Shown in pieces: positions 54,318 through 64,000 of a stretch of 64,000 nucleotides of DNA. The stretch is from Archegozetes longisetosus (Eukaryota > Arthropoda > Arachnida > Sarcoptiformes > Trhypochthoniidae). The notes below the pieces were generated by a model. That model did no database searches. It was given only the letters and a program-made list of their open reading frames with translations, and had not been told where the DNA came from. How positions within the stretch are numbered: position 1 is the stretch's first letter; every line of letters begins with the position of its first letter. The stretch is from assembly GCA_018873245.2 (NCBI GenBank), contig JAEMBT020000006.1, positions 13,672,387-13,736,386 on the forward strand, in the 5' to 3' direction. The translations under genes were made by a program, and so were the position numbers.

Positions 54318-55085
54318 CCGAAATATTTTACGGGTTTACTACGTTTGACCGACAATCATTTAGCCGACAGGTACATTTGACCGACGATCATTCGGCCGAC
54401 AAATTCGTTTGACAGACAAGTCAAATTTATATAAGGTTTTCTTCTGTCAACAATAATATAATTGTTGTCCTCGTTTTATCGATAGTCACATTTGTAATAA
54501 TAGCTGAAGAAGCGCAAGCTGAAGAAGAGCAAGCCGAAGAAGTTGTTCGAACAAAAGATATTAACAGTAGTGATCTATATCTTCAGACGAGTGGTTACAG
54601 TATAAACATGACTATCACCATATGTGACATGGATCAGCTAATGGTGATAATTATTTTTATACTCAAACAACTTGTTTGACTAGTTGGTAGTATGTGAGTG
54701 CTAAATTTTATCAACAAAACATCGAAATATTGTTGGTGTACGTCGTCAGGCAAGTTATTTGAGTATAAAAATTATCACTATTAGCTGATCCATGTCATAT
54801 ATGGTGATAGTCATGTTTATACTCTAACCACTCGTCTGAAGGTATAGATCACTACTGTTAATATCTTTTGTTCGAACAACTTCTTCGGCTTGCTCTTCTT
54901 CAGCTATTATTACAAATGTGACTATCAATAAAACGAGGACAACAATTATGTTATTGTTGACAGAAGAAAACCTTATATAAATTTGACTTGTCTGTCAAAT
55001 GAATTTGTTGGCCAAACGATCGTCGGTCAAATGTACCTGTCGGTTAAATGATTGTCGGTCTAATGATTGTCTCCCATATTTTACT
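54318..55085. mobile_element. 768-bp foldback element carrying a peptide-like ORF in both arms
   Basis: Long arms (about 54318-54672 and 54750-55085) pair almost along their whole length. The outer part of each arm holds several units of the motif GACCGACAATCATTTAGCCG. The inner part of each arm contains an open stretch, on the plus strand in the left arm (54413-54679) and on the minus strand in the right, coding a hydrophobic segment (IIVVLVLSIVTFVIIA), an acidic repeat (EEAQAEEEQAEE) and VVRTKDINSSDLYLQTSGYS. The right arm has one repeat unit fewer (15 bp) and keeps the frame. No ATG precedes it. A TATATAAG box-like sequence lies about 15 bp before the hydrophobic part. Confidence 0.85.
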
Positions 55086-55482
55086 GTTGGTTACTCTGTT
55101 GATGAAAATATGCCCAAAATACAGTATATTCTATTCTACACAAGTATTTGAATCGAGGGGACGTAAAAAAGTGGTAAGGTAGGCCTACAAGAGCAATGAT
55201 CGAAAAGTAAAGTTATTAAAGAAAAGGTTTGACTATGTTGCACATTAAGTCAAGTTATATATAATTACCAGGCCATTTGTCGGTGTATGCTAGTTACACC
55301 GAAATAATGTCTCACTAAATATAATTTTATTTTAAAAAACTAAAGTTTCAATATACCGTTGTTAAAACACTTATGAATTGATAAACTCAATCCAGAATTT
55401 TATTTGTGAGACGTTACTTTATTACTCTTTTGAGAATCCACAGTCAATATCTATATTTTATCTTGAATGCGATAAAGGTATG

Positions 55483-55645
55483 CATTTCAGAACTGACTCT
55501 TTGATCTTTGGACAACTTTTGTACTTTCAAAACGGTCCTCTAATGATGTAGACATCGATAGAAGAGTGCGGCTTAAAAATCCTTTACTGCATAAAGTTTT
55601 CTTTAAACATTGATCCCACTAAAGATCAAAGAATCAATTCTGATT
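55483..55645. repeat. 163-bp inverted repeat near the legumain 3' end
   Basis: TCAGAACTGACTCTTTGATC near 55485 is the imperfect inverse of GATCAAAGAATCAATTCTGA ending about 55643. Probably a small MITE, about 200 bp downstream of the legumain stop codon. Confidence 0.6.
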
Positions 55646-55852
55646 TTGTGTTAATAAAACAAATAGATTGTGATTATTTGGCGCAATCGCCTGTTCAAAC
55701 TCATATTCTAGTTCGAAGTATGTATTTTGAAATTATCTATTATTTATTTATGACTAAAATAAAGAATACAAAAACTAGATTTTAGAAGCATTATTAAAAT
55801 TTACATCAACATCAAACACTCCAATTGAATCTTTTTCTTCATCAAAAGTTTT

Positions 55853-57828
55853 TTACAATATTCTCTCGGAATATCCGCTCACATAATACTGTTCGCAATA
55901 ATCTGCAAGTGCATTGACTGCATGTGGAACATGTTCCAATCCATTATTTCGGTGCAATTCTTCGCATAAGTTAACGAATACATGAAGTTTACGTAAAACG
56001 TATGGATGCTATGAATGACAAACAAAATACAATGAATAATTCATTATTAATACAATAGATTGATTTGATTACTTGATTCAAATTAAGGCATTGTTTGTGG
56101 AAAGTGTCGACAAGCTGACGATAGCAACTTCTATGAAAAACTTCTTGTTTTGTGTTTAGAACTGAATTGATTGAGTTTCCGACTAAATGTTTAACACTTT
56201 CGACGAAACGAGTCAAATGGTTAATCAAATACTGTCGACCGCGAAGTAGTCCTTCATATTCTTCAGTATATCTATAATCAAAAGTTATTTCATTATATTA
56301 CTAGAATTAATGCTAAGTTTACTTTTAATAAGCTATTGATAACTTAATACTTATTTAACTCATTACTAGAAATAATGACTTATAAGCAAACAAGTTTTCA
56401 AGTTTTAAACTATGAATCTTAAGTAAAGAAAAACTGAAAATTACTTCTGTCTTTGTTGTAAATCAACAGCAGATTGTATTTTCTTCAAAGCGATTGCTAT
56501 CGGAACATCTCCACTATCAACTGGATTGAGAGCAACCACTGATTCATCGCCACCAATTATTTGATTCAATGAAGATTTTGCACCTATTAACCAATTGAAT
56601 ACTTTGATAATTTGTTTCGTTCATCAAAACAAGAATTCAACTCAATCATACCTTGGAATTGAGTGAGAGGCAGATTTCCAATTGTCAAGTCTCCATATTC
56701 TTGAACATGAGAGGTATTTGTTTCTTTTTTGACAACTTTGAACTGTTGGACCAAGGTTTCTTTTCCGAGCGATTTGACGTCACTGTTTTCAATCCAATTA
56801 ACACTATAGACATCACCTGCAAAATAACAAAAACATTTAAATAATTAACTATCATTTGTTTATAACAATTGTCGTAGAAATGCTAACCTAAATAAGTTTC
56901 CCTGGTTTCATCGTAATAACAGGCATAACTTGATTCTGTTGGATTGGCTGCAGTTGTCGCATAGATATTAATATTTTTAGGTAGAAGTGTGTTAAACATT
57001 GAACCTGAGCATAAATGTAAGGTTTGTTCAAAATTCCATTTAACTAGCATGTTACTCTATTATCAAACCTGATTCGCACGCTTCGAGATAGAAGACAAGC
57101 TTTGAGTATTTTTTATTTTTGTACATATCTTTCAATCGATTATTTAGATCTTCTCCGTATAAGTATTCACTCGGAAATGCTATCAGATCTATTTAATCCA
57201 AAATAATGTTAACATTAATTCATTAAGGCTTATTATTGAGTATAGACCTGGAGCTCCATGATCAGCAAAATAGATGAAAACATGATCATTTGGACCACTC
57301 TTGACAACTTTCTTGCCCTGAGCGATCAATTCTTCATCACCACTGATCGCCCCCAAGAAATTCTTTTAATGAGAAAAATAATCAGTTATTTATGTTTGGA
57401 ACTAAAATTTTCTAAACGAACTTTTGGTGTGACTTCATCTCCAGTATAATCTTTAGGCACTCCATGATAGACATCGGAACCACCTGGCTTATTGATGACT
57501 TTGCCAGGAGTTGGATTTTGTGAATTATTAGCCAAATCATCGTAATGGAAAACAACTATATTCTTTTCAGGAATTCCATGATTGCGCACCACTTGATATG
57601 CGTGATAGATATCAGCCTTTAAAATAACAAAACTTTGGACTAAAAGCTTGCTTCATTCTTGAAAAGTTTGAGGCATACCTGGTGTCTATAATTGTACCAT
57701 TCATTAGAGCCCGCAACCAATACAACCCAAATCGTACCGTTAAATTGTTGAGCCTCTTCTATTTGGGCACCAAATGGCAATGCATTAATTGCAACGAATA
57801 AGAGAGAAAATAGTACTAAGACCTTCAT
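55853..57828 (-). CDS. Legumain (asparaginyl endopeptidase, peptidase family C13)
   Basis: A lysosomal or secreted cysteine protease cutting after Asn; in mites and ticks legumains act in the gut and in processing other proteases (family knowledge). Nine exons splice in frame: 57828-57679, 57616-57422, 57362-57248, 57188-57069, 57004-56888, 56816-56652, 56583-56445, 56271-56073, 56008-55853, giving 451 aa, close to the family length. A signal peptide ([16 protein letters not shown]) precedes the catalytic domain, which opens [20 protein letters not shown]. The catalytic dyad is His150 in YFADHG and Cys191 in LEACESG. Gly of the usual SNGWYNYRHQ motif is Glu here. The C-terminal prodomain with paired Cys residues is present. 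Introns are mostly 60-80 bp. No damage seen, so the gene is probably active. Confidence 0.96.
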
Positions 57829-57875
57829 CTTCGATGCCTATTAAAGGTTATGAGAAATTGAATTGCATTTGTAAG

Positions 57876-57884
57876 TATTTATAG
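57876..57884 (-). promoter_or_regulatory. TATA box of legumain
   Basis: The minus strand reads CTATAAATA about 50 bp upstream of the legumain ATG at 57828, implying a very short 5' UTR. Close to the TATA consensus and well placed. Confidence 0.55.
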
Positions 57885-58802
57885 AATTTCTTGGTCTCCA
57901 TCTGGTATATTTCACACATAAACATATACTCAAAATGCGGATGTTAGATCTCATGATAACGATTCTCGATCACCATCCAAAACTTAGTAACTAAACTTTT
58001 TTACAAAATATTTCGACCTAAAGTAACAATTAATATAAAGTTTAGTGATTATGCAAAAAATAAGTCTTCAAATCAATCAATAAATCAGTTTTCAAGTATT
58101 ATAAGTAAAGGAGTGATGTTTATGAAAATTTCAAAACATAAATAATATACGTGCACATTCTTAAGATAAATGGAGATCATGTGTTAACTTTGGATTTCAG
58201 ACCTCAATAGTAATGAACCAACAAATTGAACGATTTTAGGCACATCTTATCGTCGTAAAGAGAGATACAGTTAAAAAATAAATAGCTTATCGTTAAGTTT
58301 TAAACGATTGATGTAATTAGAATGAAATAATTATAGTTTGTTTATACATTTTTAAACTTTAGTCAAATATATTTCATGACAAAATCAATTAAATTTAGAT
58401 ATATCAAAAAGTCAAACAAAGCTTAGAAAAGAGACAAATTAAGCTATTCTCCCATTCTATTATTTTTGTAAAACCAATTTATAAATCATAAGAGAAAACC
58501 CGTTTAGAATTTCAGTTTCGAAATTGCCCATTTTGTAAAATATTTAATAATTCATTTGATTCGTGAATAACTTCATGAAGATTTATTTTAAGATCGTGAT
58601 TGATAAATCATTGATTTGAGAAACAAGCCCTAAAGAGAGTCAATTTTTGAGCTTAGGTATTAAGTTTAGATAAATTGATACCAAAAGTTTAGGTCAGAAA
58701 ATTTTATTATTTCAATTTTGAATCTAATATAATTTGGAATTTGAAGCGGAGAGTTTTCGGTATCAAACTTGAACTGGATATGGGTGCTCTGCTCACGAAA
58801 TG
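57885..58802. other. Intergenic, no gene seen
   Basis: About 0.9 kb of AT-rich DNA between the legumain promoter and the 3' end of the LEA-like gene. It presumably includes that gene's 3' UTR and upstream sequences of legumain. No coding or repeat structure stood out. Confidence 0.5.
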
Positions 58803-59162
58803 TTAATTGAGACTTTTCTTAATTCTTTCTTTCACTTCAGGCTTTATCCTCCCGACCTCTCCTTTCAACTTGTCAACTTTTTCATCAACCACCTGTTTCG
58901 CTTCTTGTGCTTTCTTTTCTACCAGTCCTTTCGCTTCGTGTGTCTTGTTTTCAATCATATGCTCCACTTCTTGTGATCTCTTTTCTACAATTTGTTTCGC
59001 ATCTTCAGTCAGAGTACCGAAACTTTGTTTCACCTCATGAGCCGATTCTTTACTCTTCTTTTGAACTTGAACGCCAGGTTTTTTACCACAAAAGTATTTG
59101 TAACCGGAGAACCCAAGAGCTCCGAGGACTAAACCCGTGATCACTATCTTTTTTTGTGACAT
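58803..59162 (-). CDS. Membrane-anchored LEA-like amphipathic helical protein
   Basis: A single-exon 119-aa protein. Residues about 5-25 (KIVITGLVLGALGFSGYKYF) form a hydrophobic segment flanked by Lys, a likely membrane anchor or uncleaved signal. Residues 40-119 are charged and helical with loose 11-residue repetition (EDAKQIVEKRSQEVEH, HEAKGLVEKKAQEAKQVVDE), as in group 3 LEA-type and apolipoprotein-like helices. Codon content is markedly less AT-biased than the surroundings, which supports real coding. The function is not certain: LEA-like proteins protect membranes or proteins during drying (family knowledge), but short repetitive helices also arise in unrelated proteins. Confidence 0.75.
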   Translation of the reverse strand: MSQKKIVITGLVLGALGFSGYKYFCGKKPGVQVQKKSKESAHEVKQSFGTLTEDAKQIVEKRSQEVEHMIENKTHEAKGLVEKKAQEAKQVVDEKVDKLKGEVGRIKPEVKERIKKSLN

Positions 59163-59339
59163 TTTACTAGATTTACAGTTTATTAATTGAACAGTTATTT
59201 GATTGGCAGCGAAGAGATATGTGTTTGTCTTAGTGTAAATATTTTCTGTAAAGCTAGTTCAATACAACTGTTTCTTTAACTTGAATTTTAAGTCAAGAAT
59301 TCTGTTTAAGCTTATTGTTGAAACACGAGATCTTGAATT

Positions 59340-59609
59340 TCATGACATATTAAAGACTCTTGTATTTAGTGAAATTTTAATGTTTAGTACATGCATGAGA
59401 TATGATGAATTAGTGCTCTTACGAGAAGATTTGACACAATTGTAAGTGCTTTTATCACTTGAAGTACTATTAAAATGAAGGGCTGTATTTTTGCAAGGGC
59501 TTATATATATGAATTGAGGCCTCTGGCGAGCAAGGTAACTGTTACTTATGCTCTGGTTTTCGGTTTGATAGGTGGAGATTCGAGCTTTCACTTGGTACGC
59601 TGCTGACAT
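59340..59609 (-). CDS. Small ORF upstream of LEA-like gene (uncertain)
   Basis: Open for 89 codons from ATG 59609, Ser/Thr/Asn-rich (for example FNSTSSDKSTYNCVKSSRK), about 180 bp upstream of the LEA-like gene on the same strand. No domain, signal peptide or splice partner is seen. It may be transcribed leader sequence or chance. Confidence 0.2.
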   Translation of the reverse strand: MSAAYQVKARISTYQTENQSISNSYLARQRPQFIYISPCKNTALHFNSTSSDKSTYNCVKSSRKSTNSSYLMHVLNIKISLNTRVFNMS

Positions 59610-59959
59610 TCAGCGCTACTCATTAATAAAATATACGAAACTTCTATTAAACCCTGTAAATACAACTTTAGTTGCCTAAAATTATAGAGGTCAGGATTTG
59701 ACTGTTCGACTCGTGGATACTAATTATTAATATTTTAGATAAGTTTTCCCTTCATTTTCCTTGAAATTGTTAATTGAAAAAACACAAATGTAAGGCAGGA
59801 TTGTTCATGACCTTATCCATGTAGAATGAAATTCTATGAAAAATTTCAAGAAATAGAAAGTTAACCAGGTCACCAATATACTATCAATTAGTTGCTGATC
59901 CGTTGTTACCGACAATAGATATTTCCGAAATTTCCATTAATGCATGAACAACTTCTCAT

Positions 59960-59970
59960 ACTATATAAAG
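59960..59970 (+). promoter_or_regulatory. Orphan plus-strand TATA box
   Basis: ACTATATAAAG is a strong TATA consensus on the plus strand. Some 130 bp further, after a pyrimidine-rich AG (TTTCTTTTTGTAG), stands ATGAATGATTTGCG, a ten-codon stretch ending CAG|GTAATT at about 60126. That could be a short first coding exon, but I found no downstream exons before 64000. Confidence 0.3.
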
Positions 59971-60129
59971 AAGTGAAGAGACACTTCGTTTCTTAAAGTC
60001 TAGTGAATTCTATATGGTTTAATACTCTAAAGAACTTAGATACTTTAAAACCTGAGAAGCAAAATATTACTGTTGTTGAACAATTTCTTTTTGTAGATGA
60101 ATGATTTGCGATTAGCATCAATGCAGGTA

Positions 60130-62163
60130 ATTCACGCTTTACTTTATTCATTATAAATTAATTATTCAAGTCCGATCGATTCCATTCCTACTAAAGTGTT
60201 TTCAACTAAATTGCCGGCTTGAACGCCGAAGTCTTATACGCATAATGGGTTTTTACGTAGGTTATACCTTTTTCAGTTGAAATAACCTGAATCTCATTCA
60301 AAAGATTATCATTGATCAGAAAAGCCGTGGATGTGCGTAGCTCGAGCTTTTCTCATTATTGTTGATACATTTATTTTAACAATTTAATTTAATACACTAT
60401 AACTTATAGATATGCTCAGTCTAAACAGTTGTATTTTACTTATTGAAATAACATTTTTAAACAGGTTGAAAAATGAGTAATTTATAATAGAAGAAACAAT
60501 TAAAACACGTTTGAGTCGAAACTTCGTGCAAATGAGATTAATTTTGTGTATTTAAGCTTATCTCTCAATTTATTTTATTGTAAATTATTGATATGGGATA
60601 TAGCAATCAATGATTTCCAGTGTTAAGAAAATCAGGTGATTCTCATACGTCCATTATGCGTATCAGAGTTGTTTTCAACTATTAGCTTTAAATTTAATCC
60701 TATTTGTAAGTAAACAGATTATTTTAAAACTCTTATTTATCTTCCCAGAGATTAATAACACCTGTAGTAAATGGTGATTTGCCATTTCACTGAATTTCCT
60801 TTCGCCGAACTGCATTTCGCCGAATGTCATTTAATCTAATTTACATACAGATGTATCTATATATAAAATTTTTCTTCCATATGAGCAAACCTGATTGTGA
60901 TAACCTTTATGCAAACAACTTAGCCAAAAAATATTAAAATCAAAGGAAAACATAAGATCCATTGCTTTGTGATGAAATATTAGCAATATATAGAGCGATT
61001 CAATTAATACGATTTTAAGAGAATGTAAGCAGCATTCTATTATTATACAGATCATTGCATAAAAATTGCGAAAAAATCTTATACTTATATTAAATAAAAA
61101 TAATAGTCTATCTTTATATTAAAATAGTTTGTAATAAAATCATCTAAAAGTACATTTCAAGAGCTTTAATTTGATATATATAACATGACATGTTTTCGAA
61201 CATGGTTGCACATTTTCAATCATCTATTGTAAAAATGACCAAATATAAAAAATTCCCAAAGAAATGATCATACGGCTAGTTATTTTGAACTTTTTCTTTT
61301 AAAAATCTAATAATATCTATAATAAATGTATTAGAACAATAGTTTCATGGATTTTGGATATTTGAATAAAATACTTAGGAAAATCTTGGAATGATCTTGA
61401 AAAATTCTTTTTCATGGACATTTTTGAATATTATCATGAACTAGTTAAAGTCCAAATGATTAAACTTTTTAATTTTAAAAATTCAACATTTTCTTGATGT
61501 TTTGATGCCCAATTTAAACTAATCAATATTAATTAATATATTTTAAACGTAGATTGTTTTTTCGCAGTTTCTACACTGTATGCGCTGAGCTTTGGTTTTT
61601 GCGGCTCTGTTTAGCAGTGTAGTAGCCAGGAATCAAGTGAAGACAGAATTCAAAATTTTAGCTTAAATTGGGATGTTTTATAGTTTACATTATTTTTAAG
61701 TTAATTCATCTCATTATAAACCATATAGACTTAAAGATTTTTCATAATGAATAATATTTTTGATTGCTTCGAAAATATTGAATGTCACTTTTCTCTAAAA
61801 TTAATTTACTGTCGCTGTAAAATTAAAATTTTATTTCACGAAAGACCCAACTTTATTTCTCGATACAAAAAATATTTATAGATATATTCACTTGATTTTA
61901 CTTGGGACGGATGAAAAGTTCGTGACAATTTTTATTTTCGACTTCTCTTTCGAGATTAAGCGCTTTATTAAGATACGAGTGCACCCAATAACAACAACTA
62001 ATCCAGTTTGATCACATGTTGTTCTGTTCTGACAAGACATGTGTTAAGAACATTTTTGATTAAAAAATTAAATATGTCTGATTCTACTTCAAGATCCTTT
62101 GAGGAACGAGAATCTTTTGTCAAGATTCACTACCTATTGAGGACGTCAATTCCTTTAATATTT
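60130..62163. other. Intergenic, no convincing gene
   Basis: AT-rich sequence. A short tandem motif TTTCGCCGAA(CTG)CATTTCGCCGAATG lies at about 60800-60828, similar in style to the subterminal repeats of the foldback at 54318-55085. A pyrimidine tract plus CGCAG at 61560-61570 precedes a GC-richer patch (61570-61640) with no extended open frame. Confidence 0.5.
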
Positions 62164-62381
62164 TTACTTGGAAATCTGCTTTACTATGCTGTTATCCGAA
62201 CATTATTACAATGCTCATACTTCAGTTAAGCCGAGATATGATCAATAAAAAGAGTAATAAGTTATAAATTCAAGATAGAATCTGCTTTTGTTTTTATTGA
62301 CCTTATCTCAGCTTAACTGAAATATGAGCATAATTTGTAACAATGCTTGGGTAAAAGCATAGTAAGGCAAATTTTCAAGCG
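62164..62381. mobile_element. 218-bp foldback element
   Basis: Arms at about 62164-62250 and 62293-62381 are imperfect reverse complements (CTTTACTATGCTGTTATCC, AATGCTCATACTTCAGTTAA, GATCAATAAAA). The loop is about 40 bp. The plus-strand open stretch 62008-62229, which would read MSDSTSRSFEERESFVKIHY, runs into the left arm, so its end is probably derived from the element. Confidence 0.78.
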
Positions 62382-64000
62382 AAAAAATTGAAGAAAAATG
62401 TTTTGATATTAAAAGAAAATATGATCAATAGTGTACGTGAACCCGACCCTGTTCTATCAACGATCAATGCAGCCACTCAGCCACTAAGAAAGCTAAACAT
62501 TAAATGTTTTTATACTGTAGATAAATTCAGAACCCATCTTGGCATCTGAAAGTCATATGAAATCAAAAGTTTGCATTAAACTTTACTATCAAAGCTTTGA
62601 CTAACTCTTAGATTCAGGGGGTCTGCTGATCAAACTCGAACAGAAAGGTGTTTGTGTTTTCGCACCTAATTCACAAAATTTTTCTATCATTATGTGCACA
62701 GTAAAGATCGCCAAAAGGTGCATTTCTTTTGGAACAGCATTAATGCGCGTTAATAGAACACAAATTCTTTAGAAAGTCACTCAAATGTGAGACAACTTTT
62801 TTACTCGTGAAACAACAATTTATTTATTGTTATTTCATTTGATTTGTTATACTAATAACATATAATATTATGTGTATTGCTTACATAACGATCTTCCAAA
62901 TATTTTTGATTTCCTAAAGCTTAGTCTCAGATGGATTACTTTTTGAAGCAGAGTTTCCATAAAATTTTGTTGTCTGCTTGTTATTTGAATTTAATTTACA
63001 AACTTATTCGCCAGCATATCTCGTTATTAAAGTTTTAGAATGATAACTAATGTAGAGCACATGCTAGGTGTGAACTAGTGATCGACAAAGTTGGTCAGTG
63101 AGTATTAGAACACTGAAATTCCTTTCGCTTGAAAGGTTGGTTAGACAGCAAACGAATAGCCAACCGATAGAGTCGGGGATAAGAACTTCATTTTGCAGGA
63201 CAGGAGTTCCTGCTCATGTCAAACACTAGTGTGAACTGAGCTGCGCTGAGCCTGAAGCCCAGCTCACTTCAAGTTAAAAGTAAGGCAATGATAGTAAAGT
63301 ATTAATTGTAAAATAGTAGTCAATATTAAACCACTTCTCATATGTTAGTAAAATCACATCTTCTATTAAATTCAGTGATGAGACGCATTCATGAATTATG
63401 GACAATTGTTTTCAAACAGAATTTCACTTTAAAGTGGAATTTAATTCAATGACTGTTTATGTTTAAAGAGAGAATTAGTAACGTATTAGGCTTTAAAAGT
63501 AGTGTAATTTATATTCATTACTTAAATTTTTTAATGTTTGAAAGTAAGATTATCTAAATTCATTTTTTGAAAATTAATCGAAAATAAGAGAAAAATATTG
63601 TTTGAAACTGTAATCAATATGTCTTCGTGAGAAAGTGAAATATAATCATAAGACACACAATTACTGATGAGTTACACTGTAAGTGATGTCGAAGTGCCCC
63701 CAGAAATAGAGGCCTCAATCGGATCGGATCGGTGCTCTAAAATAGTCGGGTCAGATCTGCCCGATTGTATCCGAAATTAAAACTTCAAAAGTATTGTATA
63801 GAAACAGTATTTCACACATGTATGAATTATTAGCACTAAAACTGTAATTAAATAATTCAAAACTGAGGCAACCTTTCAGTATAACCAGAGAAAGGCAAAA
63901 TAGTTGAAAAAATAGTTGATTTATACAATTGTAAGACAAACTCTAATGTAAAACTTGAACTTTTATTATCAGATATTGACTTCCAATACATAATTCATAT
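62382..64000. other. Right-edge region, no gene seen
   Basis: Mostly AT-rich. The segment 63050-63260 is GC-richer with several short inverted words (GGTTGGTTAG...AGCCAACC, CCTGAAGCCCAGCTCA) and may be a repeat copy. At 63685-63775 the sequence (GGATCGGATCGG, GTCGGGTCAGATCTGCCCGA) resembles the GC-rich subterminal zone of the hAT element at 50873-51867, so another hAT end may lie at the window edge. Confidence 0.4.

Noticed and set aside
58807..59140. Plus-strand Cys/Ser/Phe-rich open stretches opposite the LEA-like gene
   Set aside because: They are antisense shadows of the repetitive minus-strand coding sequence.
62008..62229. Possible membrane protein ORF (MSDSTSRSFEERESF...)
   Set aside because: Its C-terminal hydrophobic half is encoded by a foldback arm, and no splice partner or homologue is recognisable.
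63050..63260. tRNA or tRNA-derived SINE suspected from GC-richer hairpin words
   Set aside because: No A-box and B-box pair or cloverleaf could be laid out.

Overview
This window reads as a gene-sparse, AT-rich nuclear segment of an arthropod genome. The best guess is a mite or other arachnid, judged from the P450 clans, a digestive-type legumain and a single Pax3/7 gene; the species cannot be fixed from sequence alone. Genes are split by GT-AG introns, many only 60-80 bp, and the rest of the sequence is filled with inverted-repeat (foldback/MITE-like) elements, decayed hAT and mariner transposons and (CT)n tracts. No prokaryotic features, rRNA, CRISPR array or convincing tRNA was seen.

Layout. 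0.5-7.0 kb, minus strand: a five-exon Pax3/7 (gooseberry/paired-type) transcription factor gene that can be spliced in frame from start to stop. 7-14 kb: gene-poor, with several small inverted-repeat elements and two weak ORFs. 14.6-17.7 kb and 19.4-21.6 kb, minus: two recently duplicated CYP3-clan cytochrome P450 genes, six exons each, both open. The first has a hAT element in intron 2 with a perfect 8-bp target duplication, and the second keeps the empty site. 22-24 kb: a hAT transposase fragment and an internally deleted mariner-like element. 24.4-30.3 kb, minus: a CYP2-clan P450 with seven exons whose introns are swollen by insertions. 32.9-33.2 kb: a fragment of a related P450 pseudogene. 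37.8-38.9 kb, plus: an alpha/beta hydrolase with a likely mitochondrial presequence and a frameshift near its 3' end. 42.6-44.6 kb, minus: a compact intact CYP2-clan paralogue. 55.9-57.8 kb, minus: a complete nine-exon legumain. 58.8-59.2 kb, minus: a membrane-anchored LEA-like helical protein.

The most interesting unit is a segmental duplication between about 33 and 52.6 kb. A block made of a P450 5' region, about 1-1.5 kb of conserved spacer and a single-exon gene for a small secreted, Arg/Pro/Gly/Tyr-rich peptide occurs three times (peptides at 34.3, 47.0 and 49.9 kb), with a fourth copy of the spacer alone at 52.15 kb. Between the last two peptide copies the coding sequence has changed more than its flanks, and about 15 codons differ by replacement against one silent codon, a pattern that suggests diversifying selection on a secreted product. 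The last two unit junctions each carry a different CAGTC-ended, TA-flanked inverted-repeat element at the same TA.

How the genes fit together: the P450s, hydrolase, legumain and secreted peptides are typical arthropod environment-facing genes (detoxification, digestion, defence or secretion) that expand by local duplication. Pax3/7 is an unrelated developmental regulator at one edge. All functional calls rest on visible motifs and family knowledge; no searches were run.
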